Source of the DNA: Pterois miles
Taxonomy: Eukaryota; Chordata; Actinopteri; Perciformes; Scorpaenidae
NCBI GenBank assembly: GCA_947000775.1
Contig: CAMQGK010000327.1
Coordinates: 14,903,501-14,967,500, forward strand
Reading direction: 5' to 3'
Length of the DNA: 64,000 bases
Shown here: positions 13,431-26,569 of the stretch, piece after piece
How the letters are laid out: the number at the start of each line of letters is the position of its first letter
Position numbering within the stretch: the first letter of the stretch is position 1
The notes under the pieces: model-generated
Databases searched by the model: none
What the model was told of the DNA's origin: nothing
The model's input: only the letters and a program-made list of their open reading frames with translations
Made by a program: the position numbers and the translations under genes

Positions 13431-14199
13431 TAAAGGGAAAATGTGGCACCTTTTATGTGAAAGTGTTGATGCTAAATGTAGTCAGTTGAAGTAATAAATT
13501 CCTCAGTATGTGTGATATATTGAGAAAGCTGATTTCGGCTGCTTGCAAAGCTGTGCCAACATTGCCTACATGTACCAGGATGCATTGTGCACGAGCCAAC
13601 GTCCAATGTTGCCCCTGTAACAGACAAGGAATACAAGAAAATGCACTCAAATATACTAAAACTGTCACCCACAGGAACGATAGCATCAGATTTTAGGTTG
13701 GATTCCACCTTTACATCGATCTCTAAATTGCCTTTGTCAAAAAGACACAACCTGCTGCAATGACCCATTTTTCCCACAGGGATTATTAACCTTTCATTCA
13801 ATTCAAACTTGACTCTTTTCAACTTGGCTGATATTCAAAAACCAAATATTGTCTGAAAAGAATAGAAAAAGTGATTCACTTATGTTAAAGACCCAACATA
13901 GGAAGGTCTGTGATCTATTCTGGACCCGGCGTTTGAGACCCGGTGCTGCATGACATTGATAATGAGGGTAAAAGAAGAGACGTGAATCAAACCAGCCTGC
14001 ACGGGACCTCCTCTCTCCACAGGTGCAGCACCTATTCTGTTTCAGACAGAGGTCATTGTCACCCCCGCTGAGGGGTGGAGGGATGAAGGGAGGGATGAAG
14101 TGACCAGAGGACAGGACCCCTCAGCGCCTCTTTGGTCTGACAATGGGTTGCTTCTGCCTGGCTACACGTTGGGTTTGTGCGTGGAGGGAGGGGTCAGGG

Positions 14200-14200
<1 letters not shown>

Positions 14201-14270
<70 letters not shown>
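14201..14270. repeat. (TG)35 microsatellite
   Basis: Seventy uninterrupted bases of TG. Reading frames through it are artefacts. Confidence 0.98.
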
Positions 14271-14272
<2 letters not shown>

Positions 14273-15059
14273 AGACAGAGGGAGGAAGAGTTGTTACCTC
14301 ATGGAAGCACTATCCTCCACACACACATGCATAGACAGACACAGATCTCTCCTCTCACTCTGTACTCTGACCTTGTACTGACCTGAGCCGGTATCTGGTT
14401 CACCTGTCCACAGGGGATCTCCTCATCCTGCTGTCAACTCATCACTCTCTGTCCAACCTTTATACCTCTGTGGCCGCAGACTGGACAGAAAAATAGAACT
14501 ATTGGCTATTGTTAACCCCTGTTTGCAACAACCGTGAAATAAGCGAGATTCACATGCCTTACACAGGTTAAGCGTAGAGGGATTTTTGTTCAGTAGAACC
14601 AGGTAGATATATAATAATGATGTCTCTAATGATGATGACGACATGGATAGAGGTGGAAACTTGTTAATCACACCTGCTGCCATAAAATGAATTCAACACC
14701 AACTGTGAAAAATCAAACTAGATTTACAAAAGAAATAAAACTTTGTGGATGTGATCATATAACACATCTAACTGTAGAAGGGGAGGTGGGAGGTAACATG
14801 GGGATGGGGGCCACTAATAAGTAATGGCCCTTTTGCTCCCTCCTGTGGGCAGATCAGTCACATATGACCAAGTGTCAATTTTGTCCAATTTATTTGTGCA
14901 AATACAGAAATTTTGAGAGTGAATTTGATCGGATGTTTTAATGTGTTCACGACCTACAGTGTACAGCGCAGACTAAACCAAAGTTAATGTGTTCAACAGC
15001 TTGACAACAAGTCTTGCGTTGTTAAACGCTCGAGCGAAGCATAAAATCAAGACAGAATG

Positions 15060-15118
15060 CCCTAAGATAAGATAAGATATTCCTTTATTAGTCCCACAGT
15101 GGAGAAATTTACATTTTA
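15060..15118 (-). mobile_element. LINE/SINE 3' tail
   Basis: AAGATAAGATAAGATATTCC then TTTATTAGTCCCACAGTGGA: the reverse complement of a common teleost retroposon tail with (TTATC)n. Only the tail is recognisable. Confidence 0.65.
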
Positions 15119-15395
15119 ATTTTTACTGTTAGTAGAAATTAAACTCTTTAATTTGAATGTAATAACATAGAACTATGTTTCTCAGTGAAACTGTGGCAGC
15201 AGGTGAAAAAGAAAAACTAAATAAACAGAGAGGCATCGCAGTAAGTAGTGAAGTTTTTTTCTATTATAGCAGCTTTAACAGAGCAAGGTGCTTCACAAGA
15301 GTAACAGTGATACTTAACAATACTGTACATAAAAATGTGAGTCGTTACCAGGGAACAAATGAGAAACAAACTGCTAGCGGACCATTACTTAACGA

Positions 15396-15645
15396 GTAAC
15401 TCTTCATCAAACTGTATAGAGTAATTAATGATTAGTAGTAAATGATCAGTAAATGATCAGTTAATGATTCATTAATTGAGAAATGAGAAACAAATAAGAA
15501 ACGACTTGATAATTGGTGGATGAAGTATTTATTAATCATCCATCGATTATCAAGTTGTTCCTTGTTTGTTCCTCACTTGTTTCTTAATTTACTATCATTA
15601 ACTAATTATTAACTGTTCTATACAATTTGATTAGAAGTTGGTAAC
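15396..15645. mobile_element. Foldback MITE, about 250 bp
   Basis: The whole element is an imperfect palindrome centred near 15520. The left arm has ACTGTATAGAGTAATTAATG and GAGAAACAAATAAGAAACGA; the right arm has the mirrored GTTGTTCCTTGTTTGTTCC and AACTGTTCTATACAATTTGA. Arms of about 110 bases would form a long hairpin. Confidence 0.8.
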
Positions 15646-16699
15646 ATGATTAAAAATAAGGCCACGAAAACAGTAAATCAAAATAAACAATGGATGGAGA
15701 TTCTGGCATATGCCCAAGCATTAGGGCGATGCCACCAAAAAAGGCTGCAAGAAGAAGAAGACCTTCAAGTTAAGGTACTATTAATTAAAGTTAAATTGGG
15801 ATCAATGGACCAACAGTGTTTCTTTAACCTAGAACTTTAGTAATCCTAATCATTATAATATGTTAATCTAATTTTGATTATATGATATGTTGATGATAAT
15901 GATGATAATGATAATTGTTTTGTTTTTTTTCTCCACTTTTTACAGTCATCAGAGCATAGCTATCAAGATGGCAATGTAGATACAATAGAGACAGTTAGTA
16001 AAACTTAGCTAGCTGACCTCCAATTTTCTCTGCAAAATGGACAAGCCATACTGTCCAGGTCTTCCTGATCACCTGTGAATCCATACAACGTTACACTGCT
16101 GCCTTATTAGCATTGTGACCCGTATAGACCTCTGCTAGCAAACAAACTTTACCTGCCTCAGAGCTTTCAAATGAATCTTTATTGACAACTGTCAACAGCC
16201 AGAATGTCCCAGAGAAGCCGACCGGACGCGTTTTTTTGCTATTTTACGGCTTGTCCAGACCGGTCGTGTGAACAGCGCCTGACGGCTGCGTCGCTGAACA
16301 GACGTGTGATTCACACATCCACTGTTCACGCCAGCAGAGTTTCTGCAGAGTTTCTGCTGCTGCTGCTGTCAGCCCTTTCTTTCTACATGGAGTGTGCCTT
16401 TAATGGCCATTTCATTTCATTATAAATGTCATTTATATTTATTTTAGGCAGAGAAAGGTGAGGAAACATGATAATTTGTAAAATAATAGTCATAATCCAC
16501 AATTAAAACCTGGTACTATATTCAGTCATGGAGCCTTGCATGTTCTACAACACTGTCCTGCAAATATTTCAGAATAAAAGAATGAAGGAAAATGAAGGAA
16601 TTTCTGTTCGCAGAAAAACTCAAAAAAGTAAAATAAAATAAAAGAGCTTTTACTGGATGAATGAAAACAAATTTTTAAATTGTTTATTGGTAAATTGTT

Positions 16700-16865
16700 T
16701 ATTTAAAAATAAATCTTTAGACACTGAAAGTGTAGTAATGTTGCTGATATGATGTCAATATACAGTCAGGTCACCTTCAATGTCTGTGACATATTTTATA
16801 GATGTCTAGACTTTGAAACTCTAGTAATGTTGCTGGTATGATGATAATATACCGTCAAACGATCA
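16700..16865. repeat. Tandem duplication, unit about 90 bp
   Basis: TAGTAATGTTGCTGATATGA with ATACAGTCA is followed about 90 bases later by TAGTAATGTTGCTGGTATGA with ATACCGTCA. Two units only. The surroundings (16195-17035) look like an old repeat but were not classified. Confidence 0.55.
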
Positions 16866-17748
16866 TTTCTGCTGTCTGTTGTTGCTATGAACTGTACGCG
16901 GCTCATATTAAAAATAGGCGAGATCTTGACTCTCTAGAAGAGATGCAGCTGACATGCAGCTGAGACGCACATGTCAGCTGTGTGGCTGCTCGAACCTCTT
17001 AAAAAGGACGCCAAGGTGACACAGCCACCACACGCTCCTGACATTCCCGTTTAATGTACTTAACATTGCAAACGATCTACTCGTACAGTAGGAATAGGAA
17101 GTACACAACATTTCTATAATCGTAGAGTGTATGCCCAGCTTTAGAGTGCTTTCGACTACTTGTACAATTTCTTCTTACCTGAGAGTAGCAAAATAAAAAA
17201 TAAGAAAACATTGGTGAATCCCAAAAATCACCCAGCATTAACAAAATAAGAACAAATAGTGGATACAAACAAAAACAAGAGGGAAGATTTTTGTATATTG
17301 CTTCCAGGATGAGGCCCAATAAAACATGAGCAACAACATAGTATACAGTAGTACTATAGACGGATGTATGGAGAAGGAGCAGTGGTCTGGAAGTAATACT
17401 GTTCTCAGGAGTTTTCAGTGGCTCCTCCAGCCAGGGCTGAGTGATGGAGAGAGGCGAGCACAGCCTTCACCTCTGTATGACACCCATCCATCCACCAGCG
17501 TAACAGGAGCGCATCACAGCGACGGCCAACAAAGGCAGCTGGACTGGTTTGAGTTGTGCACTCACCACAATAAAAGGTCACAGAGAATATCTGTGTGTGC
17601 ATGACAGAGACATCCATGGTTTGGTCTACTTAGCCTCTGTCCCATCATCAAAGGACACAGGTGAGAGCAGCATTGTGGGTCCTGAGTTCTCATGTTACCC
17701 TTTCAGCTCAGGGAGGCACATCAAAGACGGGGCTTAGAGAGTGCAGAA

Positions 17749-17750
<2 letters not shown>

Positions 17751-17791
<41 letters not shown>
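17751..17791. repeat. (CA)20 microsatellite
   Basis: A pure CA run of about 40 bases. Confidence 0.97.
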
Positions 17792-17792
<1 letters not shown>

Positions 17793-18024
17793 TGCGCACA
17801 CACAGGATCATAAAAGATGCAAGGACATGTGTGCACACAATACAATATGAACACACCAACATGTAGCTTTATCTGTCTGGGTAGAAGAAAGCATGCATGC
17901 ACACACAAAATGAATAAAGCCACGTGGATAAGCATGAATTATGTAACTTCCCTTTTTGTCTCCAGCACCATTTTGAACAAATTGGTTTCTCTATTACTTC
18001 AACCTCATCCTGACATATAGTAGA

Positions 18025-18800
18025 GCTGGGGCGACTGTATCTCCCTATCCGATACTATAACGATACTTGGGTGCAGATTCTATATGTATTACCATTTTTA
18101 AGTATTGCAATTCTAAAAATATTGCGATTTCATATTCCGATTTTTGTTAACTTTTTTTTTTAACACTAGACCATGGGGAAAAGTTGAATCCTTACTTTGG
18201 AAAATATCAAAATTTTCATCAACCCAAAAATCAAAGAATAAAGACATTTCCCTCACAAATTAATGGTATTTTCTATTTCATTTATAAGGTTTGTATGTTT
18301 ATACTTCTGTTGAATATAATTCAATCAATCTTATTTCCTTATCGGTATTTTGTATATACTGTATAGTTCCCTTTGTTAACACCTGATTTTGAAAACTGGG
18401 CGTAGTCACACTTCTGCTACCTCTGGTCTTTTTATACATCCATGGTCAGATCCATCAGGGCCGTTTGAATGTATTTAACATAACTCAGTATATGGGTGTT
18501 CTACAGTTGTGGGTTTGGCTGATTTGACCACAGACATGCAAGTGACGGCGATCTGACCGCACGTTACCGCAATACCGTAACACTTCCTGTCCATAGCAGA
18601 GTTAGCATGCAGCTTTAGCCGTGACGTCTAGCTCTGCTTTTCCTGCAACGTGTGAAACCCAAAGTGTTTCCATACTTAACTATATGTGTAGTGTTTTCCA
18701 CTTTGGATTTAACGTGAGGGTGGAGGTTGTATCTACGCAGACCCTCTGTGGTTTCCTGCTTTCTAGATTAGGTTCACTGCAGTTTGTTTTGGTTGAAGTA
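18025..18800. mobile_element. Probable hAT-like MITE with a teleost-typical interior
   Basis: Begins near AGCTGGGGCGACTGTATCTC and carries AGCATGCAGCTTTAGCCGTG and ACCCAAAGTGTTTCCATAC, words I recognise from repeated teleost hAT-type elements. The right terminus is unclear. Confidence 0.5.
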
Positions 18801-20379
18801 TACAGAACAGATATGCCATGACATTTCTCAGACTACAACAATAAAAGTGGCAACTTCCTTTTACTTCTACATAGACTCGGATGAAGCAAATATGTGTATT
18901 CTGGCATTACATTTCAAAATTGTAGAAAAAATAACGATACAGGTGAATCATTTATTTCAGATACAGATCCAGTATATAGTATATGTCACTCATTCATTGT
19001 GCCATATACATTTTTATTGCAAACCTGTCCTCACTGCTCATAATAGGAACAGAGGCTTATAAAAATGAATGTTTCTGCAATGCAATGCCCAAAAATACCC
19101 TTCGTTCTGCTCATAGCTCATCTGGGATCCTATGGAGATACTAGTAATGACCTGCCAGCTCATCATAATTTAAGACCCATCTTAGAGTGTTTTCCTCTTC
19201 TGGACCTGCATGAAGCAGACCTGTCAGGCCCTGTTAGCAAGACAGTGTGGGTATGCCAGGTGCTTCATCGCAGCAGCCAATGCATGCTTAACACAGCATT
19301 TACAGGCACGTAGACGCACCAAAGCTCACTCACAAGCACAAATATCTGCATACCTAACCCTTTAATGTAAAGCAAAGAAAATGCATTTCGCTGATCTTGA
19401 AATGATTAAATTGAAGGATGTGTTTGATACAAAGAAATAAAGGTTGTAAGGCAAAAGAGTGGTGCTGACTTCAGTTTGAAAATGAGCCAAGTAGATGACA
19501 TTTTCAAAGTGTGATAGTTTTTCATTTGGTTCTCTCTGGCCTATGGATAAAGACAGTGAATCATAACAATGCTCACCGAGCTTGGAAAGGCTTGGAGCCT
19601 CTGTGCTTTTTAGAGATCAATACGTCAGAGAGATGGAGTGATACAGGTCAGACGTGTTTATGTGCTTGCGATACCTCAGAGTGTGCAAATGAAAACAAAC
19701 TGAGCTTCAGCCTACTTTCCCCAAAGCGACTTGGTGCGAACGCTAAGCTTTGTTCCATTTTAGGGTTTCTCATATTGTATCGTGAAGTCAAACCCAATGA
19801 ACCTTCTGTAGCTTGAGACCTGATGTGATCATCCAGACCAAAATTGAATCTACCAACGTCATTTGTCTTGGTGTTTGTTTCCAAATTGTGCTCCAACTTC
19901 AAACTCCCGAACCAATGGGTAAAAATAACCAGCATGCGTATAATCAGTCTCATGTATTGGTCTTATTTTCTATATTATCTACTCATGCAGAGAGCATATA
20001 CTGCACATAGTACATTCTCACCCAAAAAACTTGATTTGCAGCAAATGATCAACACAAATACAGACCCAATGTCAATATCTCCCTATTCTCTATGCTCTAT
20101 GCGTGTTGACCCAGTTTTTGTTAGAAAATAAAGTGACATATTTCTGTGGGTGGAACGTATGTTGAGGCAAAATAGTTATCCTAACACATTAGCTAATGCT
20201 AGCCAGCAATGTTTGTTTGTTTTTTTAACAACAGCTGAAGAAAATTGTTTTTCTGAATATGTACAGTCACTCAATCCCAGGTGTTAGTGTTAAGAGAGTT
20301 TTACAATATTGCTGAAGCGTTTCACACAAAGAGTATAGAAGCAAAGAGACAACACTCCAGTGTTTTTTGACAACAGCCG

Positions 20380-20790
20380 CTGCCGCCATTTTGGACTGAA
20401 AATGCATATTATATTTAAAATATTTTATTGTTCAACACAGGCCATTTCCTTAGAATATGACAATAGAATAGAAATAATTGAGTTTTACTTTGTACAGCAC
20501 TTTTTAGGCAGGTGTTTTACTGGCATCCAGTAGTCACTTTCAGTCCAAAATGGCAAAAGAGTAGCTTTGCTGCAGTGCGCTGATGTTACAATTGAATAAG
20601 TGCCACCAAAGGCTCACGGCTGCAGCTATGGGTAGCAGAAGGCTTAAACTATTAGCAACATTTTCTCTCCATCTTTCTAGTAGTTTCACCACCAGCTGTG
20701 AGCTCAGCGCTGCAGTGCAGCAGCTGTGGCGGCTAGCAGACAGCTAAGCTAAATTATTAGCAGCATTTTCTCTCCATCTCTGAAACATCT
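20380..20790. repeat. Unclassified repeat cluster
   Basis: GCCATTTTGGACTGAAAATG (20388) is inverted at TTTCAGTCCAAAATGGCAA (20537). TTAGCAACATTTTCTCTCCATC is directly repeated about 100 bases later. Probably remnants of one or two MITEs. Confidence 0.45.
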
Positions 20791-21600
20791 AGCTGCATCT
20801 TGATCAAGTACTCTATGTACTTGTATCGGAATTTGAAGGTGAATTAAAAAAGTTTTTCCTAGAATCTCCAAATTAAAGTACGCATGATTTGGGGCAAACT
20901 TTGATAAGTTAAAGTGAATTGATTTTTTCTTAGATCTAGTTTTTATTCATCAGGTATTCTGTGTCTAGTTTTTCTCTTTACGTAAGGCGCAGTCTATATA
21001 AAGCTTGTATTCTGCCTGATCTGTAACACAGAGGTGAAGCCATGTTACAGCTGAAGCATGCTGAAAGTTTTATTTCTCATTTGTTCTCTTTACTAAAGCA
21101 TTTTCACGTATGAAACACATTGATAAGCCCAATCTGTGTCTCGATACTCTTAGAAACTAGAGGCATAGTCTTCCTTTCATTGTGTGTTTCTCCCACATGT
21201 GAGCACCTGTGGAACTTGTTGTGAGCCTGGTTTGTCTTTTTTAATAAATATTGCTGCTTGCTATGTTGGGAAACACTTTTAAGTAGCTGAGGTAATGTTT
21301 TCCACTTGGTTGTAGAGCGGAGTCGGTCATGACAGCGTTTGGCGCATTATATAACTTTGAAGTTAGATCCTCATCAGATTCAACGTCTGCTTTAGTTTCA
21401 GAGACACTATCTGTGGCATCATCAGCTCTCAAATATGCATTTAGGATGACGTGAGCCATATTCAATCTGTAGAAGGACATATCTATTACTGTGAAATATA
21501 AACAGGGAGCTATTTATTGTTCAAGTCCTTTTCAGGACTTCCAAGAGCATGCATGCTGGTACATATGCACCACATATTGTATGCTGCTAGAATTTAAAGT

Positions 21601-22415
21601 ATACTGAACCAAAATATAAACGCAACACCTTGGTTTTGCTCCATTTTTTAAAAGGCCTGTTTCTCTCAAATATTGTTCACAAATTTGTCTAAGTCTGTGT
21701 TATTGAGCACTAGTCCTTTGCTGAAATAATCCATCCGCCTCACAGGTGTGGCATATCAAGATGCTGTTTAGACAGCATGATTATTGCACAGGTGAGCCTT
21801 AGACTGTCACAATAAAGTCTAAAATGTGCAGTTTTATCACAGCACAATGCCAGAGATGTCGCAAGTTTTGAGAGCGCAATTGGCATGCTGACTGCAGGAA
21901 TGTCCACCAGAGCTGTTGCCTGTGAACTGAATGTTCATTTCTCTGCCATAAGCCGTCTCCAAAGGCGTTTCTGAGAATCTTGCAGCACATCCAATCGGCC
22001 TCACAACCGCAGACCACATGTGACCACACCAGCCCAGGACCTCCACATCTGGCATCTTCACCTGCAAGATCGTCTGGCACTTTGGAGAGGTGTTCTCTTC
22101 ATCGATGAATCCCGGTTTTCACTGTACTGGGCAGATGGCAGACAGCGTGTATGGCGTCCTGTGGGTGAGCAGTTTGCTGATATCAACGTTGTGAATCGAG
22201 TGGCCCATGATGGCGGTGGGGTTATGGTATGGGCAGGAGTATGTTGTGGCCAACAAACACAGGTGCATTTTATTGATGGCAGTTTGAATGCACAGGTGCA
22301 CATGGTGAATGCACCATGACAAGATCCTGAGGCCCATTGTTGTGCCATTCTTCCACCGCCATCGCCTCATGTTGCAGCATGATAATGCACGGCCAAAATC
22401 CAAGTGTGTCATGTT
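21601..22415 (+). mobile_element. Tc1/mariner-like transposon, 3'-truncated
   Basis: Left terminal sequence TACTGAACCAAAATATAAAC is typical of a teleost Tc1-like element. The transposase-derived region follows on the plus strand. The right end is lost near 22415, where an unrelated AT-rich repeat begins. Confidence 0.85.
21840..22410 (+). pseudogene. Tc1-like DDE transposase remnant
   Basis: The longest intact stretch (22020-22319) encodes HLQDRLALWRGVLFIDESRF, then RVWRPVGEQF and GGGVMVWAGVC, the middle of a Tc1-family DDE domain with its second catalytic Asp in FIDESRF. Upstream, the helix-turn-helix part survives only in other frames (RLQRRF-like), and the downstream piece (RHRLMLQHDNARP) is shifted again. 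Frameshifts and the missing C-terminus make it inactive. Confidence 0.85.
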
Positions 22416-22815
22416 GGGGTAGGGGTAAAGCATAGTATTGTTGTATTTTGCATGGCAATATTGTATTGCAACACAGACATCAAGTATCAGTCTTTTATTA
22501 TATAAACTATTAACCTCATAATCCGATGGCCCACCAGTGGCACTGCCACTGTTATCATATCATATGAAACTACAAAACCTAAAGAATCTATTGCTAACAA
22601 CCATGCCGTAATAGCTTGTGGGCAAGAATGCTAAGTAACGCTCCAGCTTTATGCTCAATTTTGGTGAAGAAGAACTGGCATGGCCATTTTCAAAGAGTTT
22701 GCAGTTGAAAAAAGTTAAATCATGATATTTCTTATCACAGTAACATTGTATTATGGCTTAAGTATCATGATAATATTATATTGTGGGGCCTCTTGGGATT
22801 CCCATCTCTAATACC
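22416..22815. repeat. Composite AT-rich hAT-like MITE fragment
   Basis: Contains runs like GCATGGCAATATTGTATTGC and ends near TTGGGATTCCCATCTCTAA. The middle (22590-22690) shares AACAACCATGCCGTAATAGC with the GGGCTGTC family, so it is probably an old recombinant or related element. Confidence 0.5.
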
Positions 22816-22819
22816 ATGT

Positions 22820-25800
22820 TGATATGGTAATAGCCGTGTTTTGGGAAAACAATAACTGACAGTTTGATGAAAAACATGAAAGCAATGATTCATCTAATGA
22901 GGAAAGTAAAAGTCCATCGAAAATGTGTTCTTCCATACATCATGAATGTTTCATGAGTAAACCCTATAGCTAATGTACCATATGTAGCCTCCCCCTCTTC
23001 TAGATATATCAGATGTCACATTATGTGCAAAGTAAATCCATATCGGTGCTGATCGCTATCATCTGTGTTTACTCTGTTGTCCTCGGTCTGGTTTAGATGT
23101 AAAGTCTCTCACAAACCTGAGAGGTTTCAACAACAGAACAATAAGTTCCCTACAGTACATCCTACAACCTGAACCTCAACGTTACAATCATTCTTGCCCC
23201 ATGATGCCATTGCATCAACAGCACACAACTAAAAAAAAAAAGAGAAGAAAATAATCCAATGCAGAGGAATCTTAAATATAGTTTTTTTCATTGCTCAGAC
23301 ACCTCCACCACAAGTCCTTATTCTGTGCCCAAAAAGTGATTTCATCTCTGATTTGTTTTCCTCAAATGAGGTCCACCACACATGATGGCTTGATATGATG
23401 TGTTTGTGTGCCGCTTTTCTTCAAACACAAATGTGTTATGTAGCCGATGCCAATGTTGGTGTCTTGGCACTGGTATCACTAGTCTGAATATGACTCAAAC
23501 AGCTGAGTGCTGCACTGGGACCATCTTACCCCCCCCAAACATACTGTACTGTACAGTCAACCTTTAGGGACAGCTGCTGAAATGATCCATAGCCAGCCCC
23601 TAGTCTGTTTCACAGTAGCACTCTCCTCCATCTCATAACTTTCTCTTAACTCTGGTTATCCTTAGTGACAGCAATAGTCAATCTTGTGGTGAGACGGGGG
23701 GAAAACCCGAGGACAGAAGCAGGAAAATATGGCGAGGTAAAACGAGACAGAGACTGGCCAGACGAAGAGGGAGTAAGTAGAGAATAAAGTTGCTATCGTC
23801 TACAAGTTGGAACATAAAATTAAACAAGGGAAGTTTAGAAGTTATGGATGGATTGCAAACAAAGTGAAGTCTGTGCATATATCTACCATATACAAGCTTA
23901 TGTTTAATGATGGCCTGCATAAACCACTGTAACAAAAGCTCTTACACTCTTCCAGAGATGGCCTGTTTGTTGCCTCTTGGATTAGCTCACAGGAGCTGAA
24001 GAGAAAGAAAAACCCATAACAGATTACTTACAGTACACCTCACACTTGCAAAAGACAAACACTCCTTTGCAAATTAATGCTCTCTTCTTTTTTTTTCCCC
24101 TCACCAGTAATCCAAAAGCCCTGTCTGAGTTCACGTTGTACCATACCGATTATGCTGTGTGCATTATGCATGTGTGAGTTACCTCTCCTCATGCACACCC
24201 ATGGCTCAGTGCCCTCAGCAGAGATAGGCAAGGAAACAAAGTGTGGCTGAATTTGCAAACTGTGAATTCTTTATGCTCGATAAATAATGTGAATGATCAA
24301 TTACCAGCCATTACCGTCAGTTAACTGGACGTTAAATCACAGAGCTTTCATTGCCAGCACATGTGCTGGATCTGATTCCCTGCTAAAGAGGGTGTCAAGA
24401 AGAAATACAGCACAGTAGTCCATTACCTTGTGGCTTCAAAGCTTCTGATGTATAATAATAGGCACAGTGTGGATTTTAGAGGGTATTTTATGCCAATTAC
24501 TGAAAGTATTTCACAAAGCCAACTTTGTCTCGTTGCCAGGGTGGACGGTTACAGGTGAAATCAGAACTCACAATAATGGTGGTTAATGTAGCTGTTTGCG
24601 TGAGATGGGTTTGATTAAACCGACTTTATCAAACGTTTTCATCTTACAGGTAGCTCCTACATTCTCCATTTCTAAAACATACTGTATAACATGAGGGTCC
24701 CTGCATAAACAGGGCCGTGATTTTCTGTGGCTGCTGCTCTTCACTTTGCAACACTTAAAGAGAACCCACTGCTCACCTGTTCAGGATTATCCAAGGTAAT
24801 AGAGTTAAAAGTCCATGTAGGACAGAGACACTTCCGCACATCTGTTTGCAATGACCCAGCCATGTGTATGTCACTTTTATGCGAATGACCTGCTCTTCCA
24901 CTCCTGTCTACTTCACATGCCTGACCTCTCGGTTTTTAACTCCAAATTTCACACTTCACCACCATGCGAGATGCAAGCATAAACAAGGATTATATGCATG
25001 TCTGCAATATTATGGATGCATAATGTGTACTTTTTTGAGTATGTGAAATCAGTAATTTCATTTGTTTTTTCTTGTGTTGTACTACATTGTACACATCGTG
25101 TTGTTCCACATTCCACATCTGTTGTGAAAGTAAAAACAAAAGAACTAAAGTCCTGATAAACAGTGTGAGAATGGAACAAAAGAAAGGAGCCAAACAGCAG
25201 CTGAGAAGAATTATGTGCTGGTGTGTTTGCGGTCGAGCTACATGTCTAACGTGCCACTCGGTACTCAGCTGACGCTGGAAAAGATACAGTCCATGTTGAA
25301 TGTGCACATTCTGGCGAAGGGTACAAAATGCACAACAATGCGTTAAGATTAAAGATGACATTGTTGGCTTAGGTTCAGATTAGCATTATTGTACCTCAGC
25401 ATAGGATATAAAGAAGGTTCTATCTACCTTGTGCTTGGTTCAGACTACACATTATTTTGCACAGTTATGATGGTCACTATGTCAGATTAAGTGGCAGACA
25501 TGACAGACTACATGTCTGTTCCTGACCAGTCATCGCTGGTCGGTCACAATGTGCGTGATGACATCAGGAAGGAAGCTTATTCACCGGGTGGCCTCTCCTA
25601 TTTCATACCATGGTTTCCCTCGAGGAAACGTCAAAAAGGCTGGAGCCTTGTTGCCATAGTGGCACAAATCTTTCCTCCATTTTATAAATCTACCCAACAC
25701 CAACATCGTCCCTTTTTCAAATCACCATTACTTACAGTTGTGCCTGCCTGAGTGGCAAGTCACGGCCATGACGGAACATATCGTGGAAGATAAAAAATAA

Positions 25801-25885
25801 AAATCCAACAATCCGCGAGTCAGGACATTGATAAAGGGAGAACACCCTACAATGCTGGTGCCGGGCTACATTTGGGCCGATATTG
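22820..25885. other. Unique-looking intergenic DNA
   Basis: No gene recognised. The part 24240-24660 has balanced composition, scattered ATTA/TAAT homeodomain-type cores and none of the repeat words seen elsewhere in this window, so it is a candidate for conserved non-coding DNA. Confidence 0.35.
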
Positions 25886-25889
25886 TGTA

Positions 25890-26558
25890 TAGGGATGCTA
25901 AATTTTCTTAACCGATAACCAACTCTTGTTAACCGATTGTTATCTGACTAGATTTGTGCCTTGCAATAGACAACTGAGTTAACAGTTCACCCTCAGGAGA
26001 GTTACTGTAGCAGCCACGATGTTGCGTTCACTGTCTTCAGTTCATCATCCATGAGCGTTAGCAGCCACGGTGCTGTGTGTAGTGTCTCGGACATGCAGCC
26101 ACTTTCCCGGTAAAAGTCTCCACAGTACATTTAGTTTAGCTAGCAGGTTGTCAGCAGTTACTAGGTGCTAGCTGCTAGCGTTGCCGGTGGCCACTGTAGC
26201 GTGACTTCAGCAAGTTTCAAACAGACAGCATGTGTTGTGGTGGTGAGTGTGGGTTTGTCGGTGGTGTTATAGCTGTGAAGAGACAGTGTGACAGTGTGTT
26301 TCCAGTTTATTTGTCATGAATAAATGCTACGAGGCTACAAGCTACAACTCCTCAGCTGGAAGTCCTGAGCCAACTTCTTGTATCTGTGCTTAAGGTGGAC
26401 CTGCTTTTCTCCTTAAAGTGACGAGCCACTCCTCTGAGTTTTTCTCAGCTTTTTAATTAATCATTATTTTTTTCTTTTAACTGTTTAACAGATAGCGTTA
26501 ATCAGTTAAAATGCTTAACAGCGGTTATCAGTTAAACGGTTAATTATTAACACCCCTA
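25890..26558 (+). mobile_element. hAT-like MITE, TAGGGATG family, copy 1
   Basis: Starts TAGGGATGCTAAATTTTC and ends TTAACACCCCTA. Flanks ATTGTGTA and GCTGTGTA agree at 6 of 8 positions, as expected for an old hAT insertion. Subterminal runs of the ACCGATAACC and TTAATCGGTTAA type are present at both ends. No transposase. Confidence 0.85.
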
Positions 26559-26569
26559 GCTGTGTAATT

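Noticed and set aside
14100..14386. Open frames through the (TG)n tract
   Set aside because: The frames exist only because a dinucleotide repeat has no stop codons; they encode CV/VC polymers with no gene context.
21601..22415. An active Tc1-like transposon
   Set aside because: The transposase is frameshifted and the right end is missing.
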